Assembly (NCBI RefSeq): GCF_047300855.1
Contig: NZ_CP170197.1
Span: 558,001 to 622,000 of the forward strand
Length of the DNA stretch: 64,000 bases
Direction: 5' to 3'
DNA from: Sulfuriferula sp047300855
Lineage (GTDB): Bacteria > Pseudomonadota > Gammaproteobacteria > Burkholderiales > Sulfuriferulaceae
A program made the position numbers and the translations under genes. The number at the start of each line of letters is the position of its first letter. The first letter of the stretch is position 1. Shown piece after piece: positions 44,324 to 52,967 of this stretch. Below the pieces are notes generated by a model. That model did not search any database and was not told the origin of the DNA. It saw only the letters and a program-made list of their open reading frames with translations.

Positions 44324-45274
44324 GTGGCGTACGACAGCATGATGGTATTCACCGGCAATGCCAATCCCCGGCTAGCCGCAGATGTAGTGCGCCATCTCAA
44401 TATCCATCTGGGGCGCGCTACCGTGGCGCGCTTCTCCGATGGTGAGGTGATGGTGGAGTTGCTCGAGCATGTGCGCGGTAAGGACGTGTTCGTGTTGCAG
44501 TCGACTTGCGCGCCCACCAATGACAGCCTGATGGAAATCATGGTCATGGTGGATGCCTTGCGGCGGGCTTCGGCGGCGCGCATCACGGCAGCGATACCGT
44601 ATTTTGGCTACGCGCGCCAGGACCGCCGGCCGCGTTCGGCGCGTGTGGCCATTACGGCTAAGGTGGTGGCCAATATGCTGGCGAGTGCGGGCGTGGATCG
44701 CCTGTTGACCATGGATCTGCACTCGGATCAGATTCAGGGGTTTTTCGATATACCGGTCGACAACATCTATGCCTCGCCGATCTTGCTGGGAGATGTATGG
44801 AAAAAATCGTATCCAGACCTGATTGTGGTATCGCCTGACGTAGGTGGTGTAGTGCGCGCGCGCGCCCTGGCGAAGCGTCTGGAGTCAGACCTCGCCATTA
44901 TTGACAAGCGTCGCCCCAAGCCCAATGTGGCCAAAGTGATGAATATTATCGGTGACGTGGATGGTCGAACCTGCGTCATCATGGACGATCTTGTGGATAC
45001 TGCCAATACCTTGTGCGAAGCCGCGCAGGCATTGAAAGATAAGGGCGCCAAGCGGGTGCTGGCCTATTGTACTCATCCGGTGCTTTCCGGTACTGCGGTA
45101 CAGCGCATCGAGAATTCCGCGATAGATGAGCTGGTGGTAACGGACACGATTCCATTGCGCGACGAAGCTAAAAACTGCGCCCGCATTCGCCAGCTTTCAG
45201 TTGCGGAATTGTTGGCGGAAACCATGCGCCGCATCAGCAACGATGATTCGGTCAGTTCGTTGTTTATGGAATAA
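44324..45274 (+). CDS. prs: Ribose-phosphate pyrophosphokinase (PRPP synthetase)
   Basis: Makes PRPP from ribose-5-phosphate and ATP for nucleotide, His and Trp synthesis. MAYDSMMVFTGNANPRLA start, the flexible ATP region YARQDRRPRSARVAITAK, and the PRPP-binding loop IMDDLVDTANTLCEAA are all present; 316 residues is standard. The start is a GTG. Follows the terminator by 15 bp and precedes rplY. Confidence 0.96.
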   Translation: MAYDSMMVFTGNANPRLAADVVRHLNIHLGRATVARFSDGEVMVELLEHVRGKDVFVLQSTCAPTNDSLMEIMVMVDALRRASAARITAAIPYFGYARQDRRPRSARVAITAKVVANMLASAGVDRLLTMDLHSDQIQGFFDIPVDNIYASPILLGDVWKKSYPDLIVVSPDVGGVVRARALAKRLESDLAIIDKRRPKPNVAKVMNIIGDVDGRTCVIMDDLVDTANTLCEAAQALKDKGAKRVLAYCTHPVLSGTAVQRIENSAIDELVVTDTIPLRDEAKNCARIRQLSVAELLAETMRRISNDDSVSSLFME

Positions 45275-45280
45275 GTTTTA

Positions 45281-45304
45281 GTGATGCACGCATGCGTGCA
45301 CCAC
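45281..45304 (+). other. Palindromic hairpin after prs
   Basis: A 16-bp perfect palindrome TGCACGCATGCGTGCA (45285-45300) extended by GTG/CAC across one mismatch. No T-run follows. It lies seven bases after the prs stop and probably affects RNA stability or is a weak pause site. Confidence 0.35.
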
Positions 45305-45344
45305 GCCTCCGTAGCCTGGTCGCGGGTACGGGGTAACCAGACGA

Positions 45345-45363
45345 AACCTGCGTTGGGCAGGTT
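45345..45363 (+). other. Hairpin in the rplY leader
   Basis: AACCTGC/GCAGGTT 7-bp stem with a 5-base loop, 23 bp before the rplY ATG. It could be a weak attenuator or part of a ribosomal-protein binding leader. No specific L25 motif is recognisable. Confidence 0.3.
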
Positions 45364-45386
45364 GAGTCATTTTGCTGGAGTAAATC

Positions 45387-46019
45387 ATGGAAGTAATCGC
45401 TAACAAACGTGACGTACAGGGTAAGGGTGCGAGCCGCCGCCTGCGTCGCCAAGGAAAAACCCCGGGTGTGGTGTACGGTGCAGGCAAAGAGGCTGTCAAT
45501 ATCGAGCTGGACCACAATGCGCTGTTTCATGCACTCAAGCGTGAAGCCTTTCACGCTTCTATTCTTACCCTGGCTATCGATGGCGCCAAAGAAGCCGTGC
45601 TGTTGCGCGACTACATCATGCACCCGTTCCGCATGGAAGTGCAGCACATCGATTTTCAGCGTGTCGACAAGACTCAAAAAATCCACGTCAAAGTGCCGCT
45701 GCATTTTGTCAATGCAGACATCGCGCCCGGTGTAAAGCTGGCTTCCGGTGTCGTCACCCACATCATGACAGATCTGGACGTGTCGTGTCTGGCGGACAAC
45801 CTGCCGGAATTCATTGAAGTGGATCTCGCCGATTTGCAGGCTGGTCACTCCATCCACCTGTCCCAGCTGAAGCTGCCTAAGGGTGTGGAGATCGCCAGCC
45901 ACAAGGGTGACGATGCGGCGGTGGTTACCATAGTGATTCCGCGTGGTGCCGTAGCAGAAGATGCGGCTGAAGCGGAAGGCGCACCGGCTGCGCCAGCGGC
46001 TGTACCGCCCGCAGCTTAA
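45387..46019 (+). CDS. rplY: 50S ribosomal protein L25 (Ctc/TL5 long form)
   Basis: Binds 5S rRNA. The N-terminal L25 domain (about 1-90, GASRRLRRQGKTPGVVYG) is followed by the C-terminal beta domain of the general-stress Ctc form, giving 210 residues versus about 94 in E. coli. The C-terminal tail is Ala/Glu/Pro-rich. A GGAG ribosome site precedes the ATG. It is followed by pth, a conserved pair. Confidence 0.95.
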   Translation: MEVIANKRDVQGKGASRRLRRQGKTPGVVYGAGKEAVNIELDHNALFHALKREAFHASILTLAIDGAKEAVLLRDYIMHPFRMEVQHIDFQRVDKTQKIHVKVPLHFVNADIAPGVKLASGVVTHIMTDLDVSCLADNLPEFIEVDLADLQAGHSIHLSQLKLPKGVEIASHKGDDAAVVTIVIPRGAVAEDAAEAEGAPAAPAAVPPAA

Positions 46020-46040
46020 ATCTGCGAATTTTCCAGACTT

Positions 46041-46622
46041 ATGGTTGCCCTGCGGCTTATTGTTGGGCTGGGCAATCCGGGGCGTGAATACGAACGTACC
46101 CGGCATAATGCCGGGTTCTGGTGGACAGAGCGTTGTGCAGAGGATTTGCGCATCGTACTTAAACCGGAAAGCCGCTATTTTGGTATCGCCGGGCGTGGAA
46201 ATACAGCGTCCGGCGAAGTCTTTTTATTGCAGCCCCAGACATTTATGAATGCGAGCGGCAAGGCGGTCGCCGCGCTATCGCGTTTTTATAAAATCGAACC
46301 GGCACAGATTCTGGTGGTACACGACGAACTGGATTTGCCGCCGGGTGTGGCGCGACTGAAGATGGGGGGTGGCCATGGGGGCCACAACGGACTCAAGGAC
46401 ATCGCGGCTCAGCTTGGCAATAAGGATTTCTGGCGGTTACGCCTGGGGATTGGTCATCCTGGGGAAAAGAGTCAAGTGGTGAACTACGTATTGAATCCGC
46501 CACGTAATGATGAATTTACGCAAATCGAAAATGCAATTATCGATTCATTGCGCGTATTGCCCGACATGTTGCGCGGTGATTTTTCAGTTGCCATGCTTAA
46601 ATTGCACACACAAACCAAATAA
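46041..46622 (+). CDS. pth: Peptidyl-tRNA hydrolase
   Basis: Recycles tRNA by cleaving peptidyl-tRNA dropped from ribosomes. Catalytic His22 and Asn12 are in GLGNPGREYERTRHNAGF, Asp94 is in VVHDELDLPPG, and GGGHGGHNGLKDI is conserved. It has 193 residues. It sits 21 bp after rplY and 3 bp before ychF. Confidence 0.96.
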   Translation: MVALRLIVGLGNPGREYERTRHNAGFWWTERCAEDLRIVLKPESRYFGIAGRGNTASGEVFLLQPQTFMNASGKAVAALSRFYKIEPAQILVVHDELDLPPGVARLKMGGGHGGHNGLKDIAAQLGNKDFWRLRLGIGHPGEKSQVVNYVLNPPRNDEFTQIENAIIDSLRVLPDMLRGDFSVAMLKLHTQTK

Positions 46623-46625
46623 ATC

Positions 46626-47717
46626 ATGAGCCTCAAATGTGGAATCGTTGGCTTGCCGAATGTGGGCAAGTCCACACTGTTTAATGCCTTGACGCGCGCT
46701 GGCATTGCCGCCGAGAACTATCCCTTCTGTACTATCGAGCCCAACACTGGCGTAGTTGAGGTGCCGGATTCGCGTCTGGCCCAATTGGCACAGATCGTCA
46801 AACCGGAGCGTGTGCTGCCTGCCATCGTCGAGTTTGTAGATATTGCAGGTTTGGTGGCTGGCGCTTCAAAAGGTGAGGGCCTGGGTAACCAGTTTCTGGC
46901 CAATATTCGTGAAACCGACGCCATTACTCATGTGGTGCGCTGCTTCGAAGATGACAATGTCATTCACGTGGCGGGTAAGGTAGATCCCATTTCCGATATT
47001 GAAACCATCCAGACCGAGCTGGCGTTAGCGGATCTGGGTACGCTGGAAAAAGCCTTTATACGCTACCAGAAGGCAGCTCGTTCGGGCGACAAGGAAGCTG
47101 CGAAGTTGGTAAGCTTGCTGGATGAGACGCGCGCTCATCTCGATCAGGGCAAGCCGGTATACGCCATGAACCTGGATGCCGAACAGCAGGCCTTGCTCAA
47201 ACCGTTGTGCCTGCTTACCGCCAAACCGGTGCTCTACGCTGCCAATGTGGATGAGCAGGGTTTTGACAATAATCCGCTGCTGGAGCGGGTGCGTGAATTC
47301 GCCGCGCGCGAGGGTGCGCCAGTTGTGGTGGTGTGCGCCGCCCTCGAGGCGGAAATGGTGGATATGGATGACGCCGACAAGCAGGCATTCCTGGCGGACC
47401 TGGGTCAATCCGAGCCCGGTCTGGACCGATTGATTCGCGCCGCATATGAATTGCTCGGGCTGGAAACCTATTTCACCGCCGGGGTGAAGGAGGTGCGTGC
47501 CTGGACAATTCACCAAGGCAGTACTGCGCCCCAGGCGGCTGGAGTTATCCATACGGATTTCGAACGCGGGTTTATCCGCGCCGAGGTCACCGGTTATGAG
47601 GATTTTATCGCTTGCAAGGGGGAGCAGGGAGCAAAGGAAGCCGGGAAAATGCGTCTGGAAGGCAAAGAATATATTGTAAAAGACGGCGACGTGATGCATT
47701 TCCGCTTTAACGTTTGA
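46626..47717 (+). CDS. ychF: Redox-regulated ATPase YchF (Ola1 family)
   Basis: OBG-family P-loop protein that prefers ATP, linked to ribosomes and oxidative-stress responses. G1 GLPNVGKST is at 8-16 and DIAGLVAGASKGEGLGN is G3. The G4 site reads NVDE rather than NKxD, which explains the ATP preference. The C-terminal TGS domain contains FTAGVKEVRAWTI and DVMHFRFNV. The 363-residue length is standard. The stop codon overlaps the -35 hexamer of the following tRNA operon promoter. Confidence 0.96.
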   Translation: MSLKCGIVGLPNVGKSTLFNALTRAGIAAENYPFCTIEPNTGVVEVPDSRLAQLAQIVKPERVLPAIVEFVDIAGLVAGASKGEGLGNQFLANIRETDAITHVVRCFEDDNVIHVAGKVDPISDIETIQTELALADLGTLEKAFIRYQKAARSGDKEAAKLVSLLDETRAHLDQGKPVYAMNLDAEQQALLKPLCLLTAKPVLYAANVDEQGFDNNPLLERVREFAAREGAPVVVVCAALEAEMVDMDDADKQAFLADLGQSEPGLDRLIRAAYELLGLETYFTAGVKEVRAWTIHQGSTAPQAAGVIHTDFERGFIRAEVTGYEDFIACKGEQGAKEAGKMRLEGKEYIVKDGDVMHFRFNV

Positions 47718-47742
47718 CAAAAGTAGCAATTATTGAGATAAT
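47714..47742 (+). promoter_or_regulatory. Sigma-70 promoter of the tRNA-tuf operon
   Basis: Perfect TTGACA (47714-47719), 17-bp spacer and GATAAT (47737-47742). The expected start near 47749 is eight bases before tRNA-Tyr. The -35 hexamer contains the ychF stop codon. Confidence 0.85.
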
Positions 47743-47756
47743 TTTCGGCTTGTTTT

Positions 47757-47841
<85 letters not shown>

Positions 47842-47913
47842 GAATTTTGGTGGTTTTGATGTTGCGGATCGCGCGTGCGGTCATGTCCGGAAAACATCAT
47901 CCGGCAAATGTGT

Positions 47914-47987
47914 GCGGGTGTAGCTCAATGGTAGAGCAGAAGTTTTCCAAACTTACGACGAGGGTTCGATTCCCTTCACCCGCTCCA
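47914..47987 (+). tRNA. tRNA-Gly (TCC anticodon)
   Basis: A 74-base cloverleaf, acceptor GCGGGTG/CACCCGC, anticodon TCC at 47946-47948, encoded CCA (47985-47987). Part of the Tyr-Gly-Thr-tuf-Trp array. Confidence 0.96.
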
Positions 47988-48022
47988 GTTTAGTGGCTGT
48001 CCGGTTTAATGGGCGCCTCAGA

Positions 48023-48097
<75 letters not shown>

Positions 48098-48148
48098 TAA
48101 GTTTTTGTAATGTTTGTAGCGATCGTTTACGGCGAGAGGATAGATATC

Positions 48149-49339
48149 ATGGCAAAAGGCAAGTTTGAGCGTACCAAGCCGCACGTCAACGTAGGCACGA
48201 TTGGACACGTTGACCACGGCAAGACCACCCTGACGGCGGCGATCAGCACCATCCTGTCGAAGAAATTTGGTGGTGAAGCCAAGAACTACGCAGACATTGA
48301 CTCGGCTCCGGAAGAAAAAGCGCGCGGCATCACCATCAACACCGCCCACGTTGAATACGAGACCGCGAAACGCCACTACGCCCACGTTGACTGCCCGGGC
48401 CACGCCGACTACATCAAAAACATGATCACCGGCGCTGCGCAAATGGACGGCGCCATCCTGGTAGTCTCCGCTGCTGACGGCCCCATGCCCCAGACCCGCG
48501 AACACATCCTGCTGGCGCGCCAGGTCGGCGTCCCCTACATCGTTGTCTACATGAACAAAGCCGACATGGTCGACGACGCCGAACTGCTCGAACTGGTTGA
48601 AATGGAAGTGCGCGAACTGCTCAGCAAATACGACTTCCCGGGCGACGACACCCCCATCATCATCGGCTCCGCCCTCAAGGCACTGGAAGGCGACCAGTCC
48701 GACATTGGCGAGCCCTCCATCTTCAAACTGGCCGACGCCCTCGACAGCTACATTCCCGATCCCGAGCGCGCCATAGACGGCACCTACCTGATGCCCGTGG
48801 AAGACGTCTTCTCCATCTCCGGGCGCGGCACCGTCGTGACCGGCCGGGTTGAGCGTGGCGTCATCAAGGTCGGCGAAGAAGTCGAGATTGTCGGCCTCAA
48901 GCCCACCATCAAGACCACCTGCACCGGTGTTGAAATGTTCCGCAAACTGCTCGACCAGGGCCAGGCAGGCGACAACGTCGGCGTCCTGCTGCGCGGCACC
49001 AAGCGTGAAGACGTCGAGCGCGGCCAGGTGCTGGCCAAGCCTGGCTCGATCAACCCGCACACCAAGTTCAGCGCCGAGATCTACGTGCTGAGCAAAGACG
49101 AAGGCGGTCGCCACACCCCGTTCTTCAACGGCTACCGTCCGCAGTTCTTCTTCCGCACCACCGACGTGACCGGTGCGGTGGAATTGCCGGCTGGCACCGA
49201 AATGGTCATGCCGGGCGACAACGTATCGGTGACGGTTGCGCTGATTGCGCCGGTGGCGATGGAAGAAGGCCTGCGCTTCGCGATACGCGAAGGTGGTCGG
49301 ACCGTCGGCGCCGGTGTGGTCGCGAAAATCGTCGAGTAA
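48149..49339 (+). CDS. tuf: Elongation factor Tu
   Basis: GTPase that brings aminoacyl-tRNA to the ribosome. GHVDHGKT (G1), DCPGH (G3) and MNKADM (G4) are clear, and the 396-residue protein is near-invariant. The ATG at 48149 has a GAGAGGA ribosome site; the frame is open 13 codons further upstream without similarity. Codon use is strongly biased (C-ending Asp, Asn, His, Tyr and Ile codons), far more than in flanking genes, as expected for very high expression. A second tuf copy after fusA, just beyond the window, is likely from family practice. Confidence 0.98.
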   Translation: MAKGKFERTKPHVNVGTIGHVDHGKTTLTAAISTILSKKFGGEAKNYADIDSAPEEKARGITINTAHVEYETAKRHYAHVDCPGHADYIKNMITGAAQMDGAILVVSAADGPMPQTREHILLARQVGVPYIVVYMNKADMVDDAELLELVEMEVRELLSKYDFPGDDTPIIIGSALKALEGDQSDIGEPSIFKLADALDSYIPDPERAIDGTYLMPVEDVFSISGRGTVVTGRVERGVIKVGEEVEIVGLKPTIKTTCTGVEMFRKLLDQGQAGDNVGVLLRGTKREDVERGQVLAKPGSINPHTKFSAEIYVLSKDEGGRHTPFFNGYRPQFFFRTTDVTGAVELPAGTEMVMPGDNVSVTVALIAPVAMEEGLRFAIREGGRTVGAGVVAKIVE

Positions 49340-49396
49340 AGGTAATTACCCGGTGGCTGGTGCGAGAGGTTTCGTGCAAGATGCCGGGTGGATTCT

Positions 49397-49472
49397 AGGC
49401 CAGTAGCTCAATTGGCAGAGTGTCGGTCTCCAAAACCGAAGGTTGGGGGTTCGAGGCCCTCCTGGCCTGCCA
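49397..49472 (+). tRNA. tRNA-Trp (CCA anticodon)
   Basis: A 76-base cloverleaf with acceptor AGGCCAG/CTGGCCT, anticodon CCA at 49430-49432 and encoded CCA end (49470-49472). The tuf-tRNA-Trp-secE order is widely conserved. Confidence 0.97.
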
Positions 49473-49526
49473 CTATAACGGGAGCGTGACCATCTCACAG
49501 ATGTTGGTGAGTCTCACAAGGTTCAT

Positions 49527-49877
49527 ATGACCGACAAAATCAAGTTGCTGGCTGCCGTGCTGATGGTTATCGCAGGCATTGCCGGCTTTTATTATTTATC
49601 TGACAGTCCGGCGGTAGTTCGTCTTGGCGCGATTCTGGCTGGATTTGCCCTGGCAATTGCGATTTTCTGGTTCACTCAGGCGGGGCGGCAATTCTTTGCG
49701 TTCAGCCAGGAATCGATAGTCGAGGCGCGCAAGGTGGTCTGGCCGACACGAAAAGAGACGATTCAGACTACGGGCATTGTATTTGTATTTGTTGTGGTGA
49801 TGGCGTTGTTCCTCTGGGTGGTAGACGCGGGGCTATTGTGGGCAGTGAAATTACTGATGGGGCAGAGCGACACATGA
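49527..49877 (+). CDS. secE: Preprotein translocase subunit SecE
   Basis: Small subunit of the SecYEG channel. The 116 residues contain two N-terminal membrane segments (about 5-24 and 29-52), the conserved amphipathic stretch (FSQESIVEARKVVWPTRKET, about 59-78) and a third segment (about 84-108). This is the three-span proteobacterial form. The stop overlaps the nusG ATG (ATGA). Confidence 0.94.
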   Translation: MTDKIKLLAAVLMVIAGIAGFYYLSDSPAVVRLGAILAGFALAIAIFWFTQAGRQFFAFSQESIVEARKVVWPTRKETIQTTGIVFVFVVVMALFLWVVDAGLLWAVKLLMGQSDT

Positions 49878-50407
49878 GTATGCGCTGGTATGTAGTGCAC
49901 GCCTATTCCGGATTTGAGAAAAGCGTTCAGCGCAGTCTCAAGGAGCGCATCGAACGCGCTGGAATGCAGGACAAATTTGGCGAGATTCTGGTGCCGGTGG
50001 AAGAAGTCATCGAGATGAAGGCCGGCCAGAAGTCCATTTCCGAACGCAAGTTTTTCCCGGGCTATGTCCTGGTGCAGATGGAAATGAACGACGAGACCTG
50101 GCATCTCATCAAGAATACGCCCAAGGTTACCGGATTTGTGGGCGGTTCAGCGATGAAGCCCACGCCCATCACCGAAAAAGAAGTAGAGGCGATCCTGCAC
50201 CAGATACAGGAAGGTGTAGAGAAGCCGCGTCCCAAAGTGCTATTCGAGGTGGGTGAGGCGGTACGGGTGACCGAGGGCCCATTCAATGACTTTCATGGCA
50301 ACGTGGAAGATGTCAATTACGACAAAAGCAAGTTGCGTGTGTCGGTGCTGATCTTTGGCCGCGCCACGCCGGTTGAGCTGGATTTCAGTCAGGTGGAAAA
50401 AGCCTGA
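49874..50407 (+). CDS. nusG: Transcription termination/antitermination factor NusG
   Basis: Binds RNA polymerase and links it to Rho or to the ribosome (S10). The NGN domain opens MRWYVVHAYSGFEKSVQRSL, and the KOW domain contains GEAVRVTEGPFNDFHGNVEDV. It has 177 residues. Coupled to secE, 107 bp before rplK. Confidence 0.96.
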   Translation: MSMRWYVVHAYSGFEKSVQRSLKERIERAGMQDKFGEILVPVEEVIEMKAGQKSISERKFFPGYVLVQMEMNDETWHLIKNTPKVTGFVGGSAMKPTPITEKEVEAILHQIQEGVEKPRPKVLFEVGEAVRVTEGPFNDFHGNVEDVNYDKSKLRVSVLIFGRATPVELDFSQVEKA

Positions 50408-50514
50408 TGTTTTGAGTAATGGTGGTAAGCATATACTGCCAGGTTTTTGTGTAACGGGGAGGATGCAAACAGTCGTTTGTTATCCGCTAATACCCATTTT
50501 TAGGAGTATGCCAA

Positions 50515-50946
50515 GTGGCAAAAAAAATCGTTGGCTACGTCAAGCTGCAAGTCCCCGCGGGTAAAGCAAACCCCAGTCCACCTATCGGCCCGGCGCTGGG
50601 TCAGCGCGGTTTGAACATCATGGAATTCTGCAAGGCATTCAATGCCCAGACTCAGGGCATGGAGCCAGGCTTGCCGATTCCTGTGGTGATTACAGCGTTT
50701 GCGGACAAGAGCTTTACTTTCGTGATGAAAACCCCGCCCGCCACCATCCTTATCAAAAAGGCGGCAGGCATACAAAAAGGTAGTCCAAAGCCGCATACGG
50801 ATAAAGTGGGCAAACTGACGCGTGCTCAGGCAGAGGATATTGCCAAGGCAAAAATGCCGGATTTGACTGCTGCTGATATGGATGCAGCAGTGCGTATTAT
50901 TGCAGGTAGCGCCCGCAGCATGGGTATTGAAGTGGAGGGCGTATAA
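50515..50946 (+). CDS. rplK: 50S ribosomal protein L11
   Basis: Part of the GTPase-associated centre. MAKKIVGYVKLQVPAGKANPSPPIGPALGQRG and the C-terminal RNA-binding GSARSMGIEVEG match L11; 143 residues. The start is a GTG with an AGGAG ribosome site. The 107-bp gap before it may hold a promoter or the L1 target site, but I could not identify either with confidence. rplA starts at the next base after its stop. Confidence 0.96.
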   Translation: MAKKIVGYVKLQVPAGKANPSPPIGPALGQRGLNIMEFCKAFNAQTQGMEPGLPIPVVITAFADKSFTFVMKTPPATILIKKAAGIQKGSPKPHTDKVGKLTRAQAEDIAKAKMPDLTAADMDAAVRIIAGSARSMGIEVEGV

Positions 50947-51645
50947 ATGGCCAAGCTGTCCAAACGCCAACAGGCAATCCAGGCAAAAATTGACCGTACC
51001 AAAACTTACCCGGTAAACGACGCCCTGGGTCTGGTAAAAGAAACCGCCACAGCCAAATTTGACGAATCCGTCGACGTGGCCATCAACCTGGGTGTGGATG
51101 CGCGTAAATCCGACCAATTGGTCCGCGGATCTGTGGTATTGCCCCGTGGTACCGGCAAGACGGTGCGTGTAGCAGTGTTTGCCCAGGGCGAGGCTGCCAA
51201 GGCGGCATTGGAGGCAGGTGCTGACATCGTTGGTTTCGATGATCTGGCTGCCGAGATCAAAGCGGGCCGCATGGATTTTGACGTGGTGATTGCCAGCCCC
51301 GACGCCATGCGCGTAGTGGGCCAGCTCGGCCAGGTGCTGGGGCCGCGCGGTTTGATGCCTAACCCGAAAGTCGGTACCGTGACCCCCGATGTTGCGGGCG
51401 CGGTGAAAAATGCGCGTGCGGGTCAGGTGCAATACCGTACCGATAAGGGTGGCATTGTGCAATGCACCATTGGACGTGCCTCGTTCGAAGTGGAAGCACT
51501 GCGTGAAAATCTGGCTGCGCTTGTGGATGCGCTATCGAAAGCGCGTCCTGCCAATGCCAAGGGTGTCTACATGAAGAAAATTTCGGTATCCAGCACCATG
51601 GGTGTTGGCGTACGCATAGATCACGCCAGTCTGGCAGCGCAATAA
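50947..51645 (+). CDS. rplA: 50S ribosomal protein L1
   Basis: Stalk protein at the E site, and usually the autogenous repressor of rplKA translation. The 232-residue protein shows LPRGTGKTVRVAVFAQGE, GPRGLMPNPKVGTVTPDV and the C-terminal KKISVSSTMGVGVRID. Directly abuts rplK. Confidence 0.97.
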   Translation: MAKLSKRQQAIQAKIDRTKTYPVNDALGLVKETATAKFDESVDVAINLGVDARKSDQLVRGSVVLPRGTGKTVRVAVFAQGEAAKAALEAGADIVGFDDLAAEIKAGRMDFDVVIASPDAMRVVGQLGQVLGPRGLMPNPKVGTVTPDVAGAVKNARAGQVQYRTDKGGIVQCTIGRASFEVEALRENLAALVDALSKARPANAKGVYMKKISVSSTMGVGVRIDHASLAAQ

Positions 51646-51947
51646 TTGTTAACAGCCCGGGTCGCGATTGGCGTCTTGGGTAGAACTTTGGGCTGTGGGT
51701 ACGAAAGTGCCGACAGGTTGTCAAAGACCGTTGGGGTTGTGGTGTAAACGACAGGAGGTTTTTGTGTCGAATGTGCCCGATTTAATTTTCAGGATGGTTG
51801 TGTTAAGTCCTGATCCCAACGCAGATGGCGTGCCCCGATACAGGAAAAGCTTGGAAGTTGTTTCTCCTGATGAAAGGTCGCCGACTCTCGGCTTTGTTGG
51901 GGTTTCTCCCCCGATGATGGCCGGTGTTTATTAAAGGAGGTAAGACC
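51646..51947 (+). promoter_or_regulatory. rplJL leader (L10 leader region)
   Basis: A 302-bp non-coding stretch between rplA and rplJ. It contains short hairpins such as GCCGA/TCGGC and GGGG/CCCC close to the ribosome site. In many bacteria this leader binds the L10-(L7/L12) complex to repress rplJL. The structure and position fit, but I could not fold the full leader. An 88-codon open frame in it (51668-51934) ignores the ribosome site of rplJ and is not a gene. No strong internal promoter was found. Confidence 0.6.
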
Positions 51948-52469
51948 TTGAGTCTGAATCTAGAGGAAAAGAAGGCAGTGGTAGCCGAACTGGGTGCCGA
52001 ACTGGCAAATGCCCAGACGGTGGTCGTGGCTGAATACCGGGGCATTGGTGTTGTGGGCATGACTGCTTTGCGTGCCAAGGCACGGGCTAACGGTGTATAC
52101 CTGCGCGTATTGAAAAATACCCTGGCACGCCGTGCGGTTGCTGGAACGCCCTTTGCCGGTTTGACCGACCATCTGGTCGGTCCGTTGGCATACGGGATTT
52201 CCAAAGACCCGGTAGCTGCTGCAAAAGTGCTTTCGGATTTTGCCAAAGCTAACGACAAGATCGTTGTCAAGGCGGGTGCGATGGCCAATTACGTGATGTC
52301 TGCCAAAGATGTCTCGAATCTGGCCAACATGCCAAGCCGTGACGAGTTGCTGGCAAAACTGATGGGCACCATGCAGGCGCCGATTACCCAGTTTGTGCGT
52401 ACGCTCAACGAGGTTCCGACCAAGTTTGTGCGTGGGCTGGCTGCGGTACGCGACAAGCAAACGGCTTGA
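51948..52469 (+). CDS. rplJ: 50S ribosomal protein L10
   Basis: Base of the L7/L12 stalk. MSLNLEEKKAVVAELGAELA, VVAEYRGIGVVGMTALR and LKNTLARRAV are typical; 173 residues. The start is a TTG at 51948, chosen because a perfect AGGAGG stands seven bases upstream; the in-frame ATG at 51924 lies before that site. A TTG start in such a strongly expressed gene suits its known translational feedback control. Confidence 0.94.
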   Translation: MSLNLEEKKAVVAELGAELANAQTVVVAEYRGIGVVGMTALRAKARANGVYLRVLKNTLARRAVAGTPFAGLTDHLVGPLAYGISKDPVAAAKVLSDFAKANDKIVVKAGAMANYVMSAKDVSNLANMPSRDELLAKLMGTMQAPITQFVRTLNEVPTKFVRGLAAVRDKQTA

Positions 52470-52535
52470 GCTATTGGCGGCGCATTATGGCGCCGTATTG
52501 AACCAATTTAAAACTTTTCAATCAGGAGAAATATT

Positions 52536-52910
52536 ATGGCTTTATCTAAAGCTGACATTCTGGATGCCATCGCTGGCATGACTGTGCTTGATCTGTCCGA
52601 ACTGATCAAGGAAATGGAAGTGAAATTCGGTGTGTCTGCCGCCGCTGCTGCAGTGGCTGTTGCTGCTGCGCCTGCCGCTGCCGCTGCCGCTGAAGAAAAA
52701 ACCGAGTTTGATGTGATTCTGACCGGCGCTGGCGAAAACAAAGTCAACACCATTAAAGTGGTGCGCACCATTACCGGCTTGGGTCTGAAAGAAGCCAAGG
52801 ATCTGGTTGACGGCGCTCCCAAGGCTGTTAAAGAGGGCGTTTCCAAGGCAGAAGCCGAGGCCGTCCAGAAGCAGCTGGTGGAAGCTGGCGCGACTTGCGA
52901 AGTCAAGTAA
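52536..52910 (+). CDS. rplL: 50S ribosomal protein L7/L12
   Basis: Multi-copy stalk protein that recruits translational GTPases. The N-terminal dimer domain is followed by an Ala-rich hinge (about 33-52) and the C-terminal domain KTEFDVILTGAGENKVNTIK...GLGLKEAKDLVDGAPK. It has 124 residues. A strong AGGAG ribosome site precedes the ATG. Confidence 0.97.
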   Translation: MALSKADILDAIAGMTVLDLSELIKEMEVKFGVSAAAAAVAVAAAPAAAAAAEEKTEFDVILTGAGENKVNTIKVVRTITGLGLKEAKDLVDGAPKAVKEGVSKAEAEAVQKQLVEAGATCEVK

Positions 52911-52932
52911 TTTCGCACCAGGCAACACAATT

Positions 52933-52967
52933 TCTGGCATTGGCCGGGTATCCCCGGTCAATGCAGA
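52933..52967 (+). other. Long hairpin in the rplL-rpoB gap
   Basis: A 12-bp stem (52937-52948 with 52953-52964, one G-U pair, 4-base loop) is extended by TCT/AGA past a bulged G. A pyrimidine-rich TTTTGTC repeat follows about 60 bp later. In E. coli this gap holds the attenuator and an RNase III site that set the rplL:rpoB ratio. The same role here is inference from position. Confidence 0.6.

Noticed and set aside
50408..50514. Possible promoter in the nusG-rplK gap
   Set aside because: TATACT is present near 50430, but no acceptable -35 lies at 16-18 bp. A promoter is known at this place in E. coli, but this sequence alone does not support one.
51668..51934. 88-codon open frame in the rplA-rplJ gap
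   Set aside because: The region is the L10 leader. The frame has no ribosome site and no recognisable protein.
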